The notes under the pieces: model-generated | What the model was told of the DNA's origin: nothing | What the model saw: only the letters and a program-made list of their open reading frames with translations | Database searches by the model: none | Program-made: the position numbers and the translations under genes | Shown: piece after piece, positions 57,998 through 64,000 of the stretch | Layout: each line of letters begins with the position of its first letter | Position numbering within the stretch: the stretch's first letter is position 1 | From: Cycas panzhihuaensis | Lineage: Eukaryota; Cycadophyta | DNA length: 64,000 bases | Direction of reading: 5' to 3' | Assembly: GCA_023213395.1 (NCBI GenBank) | Contig: CM041465.1 | Span: 243,357,741-243,421,740, forward strand

Positions 57998-58990
57998 ATG
58001 TTGAGTTTCATAGAGATGATGACTCGTGAGAACAGGTAGATCTTGGTGAGTTGTGGCTTGCTGAAGGTCACGAGGATGCCTCAGTACATGTCAGATCAGA
58101 GACTACTAGTAGATATTATGTCTTATTGGGATAGACGAAGGCAAGTTCTCCATCTACCCTATGTAGGGTATGTATCAGTGACACCAGGTGACATTAGGAG
58201 GATACTGGGGGTGCTGGCAACAAGGAGGCTGACAACACTAGGGGCACTGCCTAGCAATGAGGTAGCACATAGGGAGGTCGCTACTATCTTTACGGGCTCA
58301 GATAGGTGGGAGAGGAGAGATATCCCTCTCTAGAGAATGGTGATGTTAGGGATTCCTCATGTGAAAAAGTTAATTACATTGTACATTCTGTTCTAGATAT
58401 CCCAGAAACAGAACTATAGGGACATACCGAGTAGCTGGATGGACACAGTATGGAGATGTGAGGCTAGGAAGAGGCTAGATTAGTTCACCCTCATAGCAGT
58501 GAACCTCATCAGATAGCTAGATGCTATTTAGGCAGCAGGGAAGGGTGGTCTATCATATAGCACCCTATTGCAGTGCTGGTTTTTTGACCACTTTGGAGCA
58601 GTGATGTCGATAAGGGGACCCCACCCCATCTCAGAGTAGGCCCGCATGTTACATTGATAGAAGACTAGATTTAGAGGGATCGAGGACTAGGCACATGTCT
58701 GCCACTCAGTGGAGGCCACATCACTATACCTCCTCACCATGATTGACTATATAGCAGACCCATATAGAGTGGTGAGGTGGGACAACAATGATGAGGCAAG
58801 TAGGGTAAGAGTGGCCCCAAGAGATGATGGCAGAGATGGAGGTGATGGGGCTAGCCCATCATGTACTATAGGAGAGGCAAGTCCATCAGGGACCGCGGGT
58901 GGAGAGGTAGGTCTGTCATGGACTGTAGGAGGAGAGGTGGGCCACTTAGGAGCTACAGAGGAGAGTAGGGGCCTAATGACATGAGCCCAA
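57998..58990 (+). pseudogene. Plant-mobile-domain-like ORF, copy 1
   Basis: Translation from an ATG near 57998 (MLSFIEMMTREN) runs through one early stop to MPQYMSDQRLLVDIMSYWDR, then VLHLPYVGYVSVTPGDIRRI. This matches the general pattern of the plant mobile domain: a Trp-Arg-rich lead, an H-x-F/L-H-L-P stretch, then a T-x-x-D-V/I-x-x-I-L-x motif. It continues through stops to GKGGLSYSTLLQCWFFDHFG and an ATSLYLLTMIDYIADPYR end (58709-58790), then short Gly/Glu repeats (GEASPSGTAGGEVGLS). The second, minus-strand copy at 7380-9250 shares this order, so it is a real protein family. Most stops could be former Trp or Gln. Function is unknown. PMD genes are carried by several plant mobile elements. 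Confidence 0.5.
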
Positions 58991-59990
58991 AGATTGCAGA
59001 TCATTAGGAGATCTAGAGAGGCAACTGCACCGGTAGGGGCAGGAGGGACACCCGGTGGTTAAGGTGATGGTAGGCGGTACCAAAGGAAGAGGAGGTACTT
59101 GCAACTGGTGGAGTGCCTGAGGTAGAGGCAATCACCCAAGTCAAGGAGCCAGTAGCTATACCAGGTGAGACACGACCTTCTCCTGTCATTGTTTGATTAC
59201 CAGATGTATATATATTATTTGGTTTTGATTTGGCATGCATATGGACATATACTAACATGTGACATGTTAGATTACAAGTATAGCAGATATCCAGAGACTA
59301 GTAGAGGCAGTATTCTGGGAGATGTTCCCTCAGGCCTATGCAGAGGGGCAACCTCCCATCCAGGCAGGTGACAAGCCCAGATCGACATGTGCTCATATGA
59401 CAGCATTTGCCCCATTAGTGAGGGCGAGAGATGTATAGATTGTAGAGTCCTAGGAGCACGAGGCACGTGCGAGATACCTTCAGGCAGAGCTAGATACGAC
59501 CTGAGCTCAGAGGGATGCCATACAGAGTTAGGTACAAGCACTAGAGGCTTAGGGAGGAGCCAAAGAGGATGCAGAGAGTCGCATCTGACTAGTAGTAATG
59601 TAGGAGCGTCTCCGGGGGATGGAGGAGAGGCTCCACAGTGTAGAGGGTGATCGAGATTGTATCTAGGCCTGATACGATCTATTGGTAGATGAGGTGGCCT
59701 CAAGATCATCGCAGAGTAGGACATATACTCATATGGTAGCGATGACTCCCAGGAGGCCACAAGATAAGGGGAGCAAGACGGGGAGCTCCTAGAGGTGCAG
59801 GAGGAGCCTAGGAGGGATGCGGTCCCCAAGAGAGGGATTACATAGGCCAGGAGATGACACCCCAGGGGTGGGGTAGCAGTAGGGTAGAGTAGTAGGAGTT
59901 TTTGTTTTAGACAGGGGAAAGCACAAACCTCAAGGGAGTCACCATATGTAGTCACATGATTGTACCCTCCCTGTGGGACCCTGACTTCCA
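58991..59990 (+). pseudogene. C-terminal region after PMD-like domain
   Basis: Likely continuation of the PMD-like frame, since the + strand keeps long semi-open stretches rich in Arg, Glu and Gly (for example around 59387-59650). No domain is recognised. The 239-codon minus-strand frame at 59991-59272 is low-complexity (Pro, Leu, Ser) and is most simply its antisense shadow. Confidence 0.35.
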
Positions 59991-60589
59991 CGGATGATGT
60001 ACCATACCATTTGTATGATATGACACATGATGATTATTTTTATGTATATAGATGGGGTGATTGATACCCCATTTGATGTATGATAATGTATATCATAACG
60101 TGTAATGGATGATGTATATGTTTATATTTACATATTTATGTATGTATGTGTATGATAGTGCACAGATGCACAAGGATATGGTTGATGATGTTCTAAGCTA
60201 ATTTTTGTATTATGATATTTGTTTGAGCTATACACATTTCCTTTCATGCAGGGTTATATTCCTAGTAGAGGCACACATGATCACCATGAGTAGCGAAGAT
60301 AAATACATGTGAGGCTAGGAGATAGGGCATCATACATATCCATATGAGAGCATAGTAGGATATGCAAAGGAAATGCTAATAGGAGGGAAGTGACGATACT
60401 CCAGAGTATCATCTTAATTGGGAGATGCCTAAATAGGAGGATGAGGTTCTTAGGGGAATGGGAATAAGGGTTCCATGGGAGGAACCAAAAAGGAACGAGA
60501 GAGCCACCCTAAGCCGTCATTCTGCTTATGGCTAAGAGGAATAAGAACAAGCTTAAGATGGTAGTTTAGGTACATTTCAGAGCATGGAA
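59991..60589. other. Junction between + PMD unit and - Tat pol
   Basis: AT-rich GATGATATGT-like repeats at about 60000-60160, then the 3' end of the minus-strand pol. No LTR end, purine tract or target duplication is visible here. Confidence 0.4.
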
Positions 60590-61989
60590 AAGATAATGAA
60601 GAAATTATGTGTAGAAAATTTTGAGGGATTTCCCATTAATAGCTTTCTCAAATCTAAGGCCCTCTAGGGTGGCGATCCTATAGGCATCATTATTAAGACT
60701 CTCAAGAATGATAAAGGGACCGACTCATTTAGGTCTAAATTTGGTCAAGCAGTCATGAAGATATTCCAGCTTGAGGATATGGTCCCTAGGATAGAAAGGA
60801 TGGGAATGAAGGTGCTTATCATAAGTCCTTTGTGAATGGGCTTTAGATGCGAGGTTAGCCTGGTAAGCGGCTAGACGTCTCCCATCTAGGGCTTCAAGGT
60901 CTAAGAGGTGAGCCTGATAGATAGTCTCCTCATTGATGAGACCTCGAAAGGAAACTCATAGAGAGGGGATCTCCAATTCTAATGGGAGTACAACCTCGGT
61001 CCCATAAACGAGGGAGAATGGAGTCATTCCCATAGCAGCATAGATAGAGGTACGGTAGGCCTATAAGATAGAAGTGAGCTGGAGGTGTCAATCTCTCTGA
61101 GATTGAGCAATGATTTTCTTTAAGATATTGATAAGAGTTTTATTAAATGATTCAACCTGACCATTTGCCTGGGGGTAATAAGGAGAAGAGGTTTTGTGAG
61201 AGATCTTAAATTTTTTACAAAGTTTATCTATCTCCTTGTTATAAAAAGGGGTTTTGTTATTTATAATCAAGATGTCAGGAATCCCAAATGATGTGCTAGT
61301 AGACGAATGTGGCTATCATCTTTTTAGGGTTGGTAATCATAGGAATAGCTTCCACCCATTTAGTAAAGTACTCTGTGGCAGTCAAGATAAACTTGTGCTA
61401 CGATAAAGAAGGTGGTGATATGGCCCCGATGAGGTCTAAACCCCATTGGGAGAAGGGCCATGGAGATACGATGGTATAAAGAGCCTCGGAAGGCACGTGG
61501 GAAATGTTGACATACTCTTGGCATCGCCGACATCTCAAGGCATAGGCATGGGCATCCTTAAAGAGGGACAGCCAATAGTAGCCCATATGAAGGATCCTTT
61601 AGGCCATGGATTGGCCCCCGCAAATGCCATGGTAGCATTCACGAAGTATCTGGGCTGCTTCATTGGGAGTGACACAATAGAGGAGGATCTTGTCAAAGGA
61701 TCTCTTGTATAATACTTCATCCATGAGGAAGTATTACCTAGCGGTGGTCCAAATGTGTGACCTAACCTTGTTACTAGCTTCTGGGTGGTACTACTGCTGA
61801 GTAAAGTACCACATGATGTCACCATGCCACTCACTACCAATGAGTAGATTGGAAGGAGTACCCTAAATAGTCAAGATAGACTCATCAGGGAGAGAGTCAT
61901 TAATTAGGACATTGAACAAGTTAGGGATAGGGGCATTTGTAAGTTGTTCTGCCAGTACAATCCTCTTCTTTGATTTCCTATTGACGATG
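60590..61989 (-). pseudogene. Tat gypsy integrase
   Basis: The N-terminal zinc region reads VLYKRSFDKILLYC, ECYHGICGGQ and ALRCRRCQEY (61800-61500). The core begins SPWPFSQWGLDLIGAI (first Asp), continues TEYFTKWVEAIPM, then IINNKTPFYNKEIDK, where the second catalytic Asp is Asn, and YYPQANGQVESFNKTL (Glu kept). C-terminal motifs follow: TPFSLVYGTEVVLPLELEIP and WVGPF-like residues (VGPFIILE) near 60720, the GPY/F module. Wording such as PYxPQANGQVE and SPWPFxxWGxDLIG is typical of the Tat/Athila group. Frame breaks and stops are frequent. Confidence 0.9.
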
Positions 61990-62366
61990 TGGAGATCAAA
62001 TTCCTAAAGGAGGATGGCCCAATGGCCAACCCTACTTGTCACATCAGAATGAGTAAGTAAATAACATAAGGGATCAGATTGAATGATCACCTTGGTGGTG
62101 TTTCTAAGCAAGTAGTGCCTAAACTTCTTGGTTGCATGAACCAAGGAGAGACATTCTTTCTCGCCCAAAGAGTAATTGAGCTTGGTAACCACGAGAGTGT
62201 GGCTAATGAAGTAGATGGCCTTCTCGACTCCTGAATCATTCTCCTATGCTAGCATAGTGCCCAAGGACTCATCGGTTGCCGAGGTGTAGAGAGTGAAAGG
62301 CCTATCAAAGCAAGGGGATTCCAATGTCAGAGCAGAAGTAAGGGCTTCCTTAAGTCCTTCGAAAGC
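61990..62366 (-). pseudogene. Tat gypsy RNase H (RT-linked)
   Basis: After RT the frame gives SALTLESPCFDRPFTLYTSA and NYSLGEKECLSLVHATKKFR with HYLLRNTTKVIIQSDPLCYL, the standard RT-linked gypsy RNase H. The Glu and Asp positions are partly kept. It passes directly to the integrase zinc region within about 130 residues. The extra RNase H that many Tat elements place here is absent. Confidence 0.87.
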
Positions 62367-63180
62367 TTATTGGGCCTTAGCCGACCAAACAAACGGGGCT
62401 CCCTTCTTTAATAGGTTAGTAAGGGGTTTGGCATTCACAGTGAAGTTTTCTAGGAAATGCCTAAGGAATTTGAGTCTACCTAGAAACAATTTGATCTGTC
62501 GTTGAGTTCTAGGTGGTGGCATGTCAAGGATTACCTTGACTTTATCAGGGTCAATTTGAATTCTTTGCTTCAATACAAGGAACCCAAGGAGTTTATTGGA
62601 AGTGACAACAAACACACATTTGAGTGGGTTAAGACTTACGTGGTACTTGCGGTATCGTGTAAAGATGGCCCGCAAGTTTGAAGGGTGATAGGCTCTAGCA
62701 CGTGAGAGACCCATCATGTCATCCATAAAGACATCTAACGTGTTGTTGATAAGGTCATAGAAGATGAAATACATCACCCTTTGATAAGTGGCTCCTACAT
62801 TTTTTAGTCTGAAGGGCATTGCCTTGTAGGCAAAGGTACTCCACAGGGTGGTGAAGGCTATCTTGTGATGGTCTTTAGAAGAGATTTGAATTTGGTTGTA
62901 ACTAGAGAAGCCGTCCATCAAGGACATGACTTCAAATCTGGCAGTTTGATCAATGATTTAATCAATAAAAGGGAGTTAGAAATTATCCTTAGGACATGCA
63001 TTATTGATGTCATGAAAATCAATGCATATCTGAATGGTCTTGTTCTTTTTAGCAACAGGAATGATGTTAGACACCCATTTAGGGTAGTCAATGGAAGTAA
63101 CAAGTCCTGTATCTAGAAGTTTCTCAACCTCTATTTTGATAGTGGTTGAGAGTTTAGGATGGAGAGGACATTATTTCTAG
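62367..63180 (-). pseudogene. Tat gypsy reverse transcriptase
   Basis: An open 186-codon stretch (62927-62367): MSLMDGFSSYNQIQISSKD, FAYKAMPFRLKNVGATYQRV, then DVFMDDMMGLSRAR for the catalytic Y-x-D-D (FMDD), YHVSLNPLKCVFVV, DPDKVKVILDMPPPRTQRQI and FLGRLKFLRHFLENFTVNAK. Upstream, across stops and a shift near 62930-63100, lie the N-terminal RT residues KKNKTIQICIDF-like and FHDINNACP. The G-A-T-Y-Q-R and L-N-P-L-K-C wording is characteristic of the Tat lineage. Confidence 0.93.
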
Positions 63181-64000
63181 CGCACAGGGTGAGTGCCAGG
63201 AATGGTAGTAAGGTTGTAGGTGATAATGGAGGGGTTGATTCCCTTCATGTCAGAGTAATCCCATACAAAAATATCTCAGAAGTCCTAGAACAAAAGGGAA
63301 TATTCCCTTACCTCATTAGGAGAACATTCATCCCCCACCTTAATGACCTTACCTAGGGTGAGGACTATGTCCTGGGTTGCCCCTGTGCACATGGCATTCC
63401 CCTCCTTGAAACGTAGGGGGGCAAGGTCAACAGAAGGAGATGGAACAAGAGATGGGATTAGGTCAACAAGAGTGGACCTAATCGCTAAGAACTTCTAGTG
63501 GCCAAGTCTAGGGTGACCAGAAGGAAGGTTGGGCATGGAGCCCGCTAAGTGCTTAAGTAGAGTCTCACCATCTTCGAAGTAATCTACCCCATGAATGATC
63601 TTACTTCAAACATATGAGGTGTGAGAGGAAGTGGGAGCAACGGGGCTATGGTGGTCAACAAATTGCCTAACATCCTTAAAAGATTTTAGGGAAGAGTCAG
63701 GAAGGGACCCCTCATAAGGGACAAAAGGAAGTTCCTCAAAATCATCACCTACAGGGGGTGATGAAAAGGAAGAGTCAAGGATTAAAGGGTTAATGCATGC
63801 AATAACATGTGACATAAGGGGATGACCAGTTTCTCCAACAAGAGGGGTCCTAGGTTGGGACCTAGAATAAGGAGAGTGTCTTCTACTGGTTCGAAGGAAG
63901 GAAACAGGATGAGGAAGGTCCTTGTCCTCGCCATGGGACTCGTCATTGCTGAACATGGCAAGGTACCCATAGCTTCTGACACCAATATGAGAGAAATGGG
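63181..64000 (-). pseudogene. Tat gypsy pol, protease-RT linker region
   Basis: The window ends inside this region. A 116-codon stretch (63956-63606) is rich in Ser, Pro and Asp, with no catalytic motif. The protease D-S/T-G motif is not visible here and should lie beyond 64000. The frame is semi-open into RT. Confidence 0.5.

Noticed and set aside
59272-59991. 239-codon minus-strand frame, one of the longest in the window
   Set aside because: Low-complexity Pro/Leu/Ser composition opposite the Arg/Glu-rich + frame, with no motif. It is best explained as antisense.

Overview
This window is plant nuclear DNA from a repeat-rich region. I find no host gene, tRNA, rRNA or CRISPR array. Every recognisable coding stretch belongs to a decayed retrotransposon: Ty1/copia elements with primer sites for the 3' end of initiator tRNA-Met, Ty3/gypsy elements of Tat type, and L1-type LINEs whose ORF2 ends in an RNase H domain. 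Copia, Tat gypsy and RNase H-bearing LINEs together point to a seed plant with a large genome. A conifer or other gymnosperm is only a guess. The spacers are very AT-rich and look like old, deaminated repeat DNA.

Layout. 1-2770: Tat-type LTR (copy A, +). 2771-9260: AT-rich DNA with a long TA microsatellite, a tandem LTR array (5453-7196), and an eroded minus-strand copy of a plant-mobile-domain-like (PMD-like) reading frame. 12717-24392: a complete copia element (copia-1, +) with matching 5-bp target duplications, split in its gag by a 6.36-kb LINE (LINE-1, minus, 13544-19900) with a perfect 17-bp duplication. 24398-29966: AT-rich DNA with a degenerate minisatellite. 29983-36262: a second LINE (LINE-2, minus). 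36263-about 40150: eroded copia-2 (+). About 40150-50322: copia-3 (minus), split in its protease by complete copia-4 (minus, 42249-49987). 50322-54464: LTR copy B (minus) with a displaced RNase H domain just upstream in its own sense. 54464-57162: LTR copy C (+). 57998-59990: the better copy of the PMD-like frame (+). 60590-64000: Tat pol (minus) with RT, RNase H and integrase.

How the parts fit. The insertions give a relative order: copia-1 is older than LINE-1, and copia-3 is older than copia-4. Copia-3 also meets the Tat LTR B inside its gag. The three Tat LTRs share a promoter block in which a CATGAAGTTTA motif, a CAYGTG box and a telo-box hairpin precede a TATA-like element. The most unusual part is 50.3-64 kb. 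There a Tat pol, a displaced RNase H and LTR B share the minus strand, while LTR C and the PMD-like frame lie antisense between them. This may be one Tat element with an antisense accessory gene, or two elements nested in opposite orientations. The sequence alone does not settle which.

All domain calls come from reading motifs and translations by eye. No database search was run, and domain edges are approximate unless a terminal repeat or target duplication fixes them.
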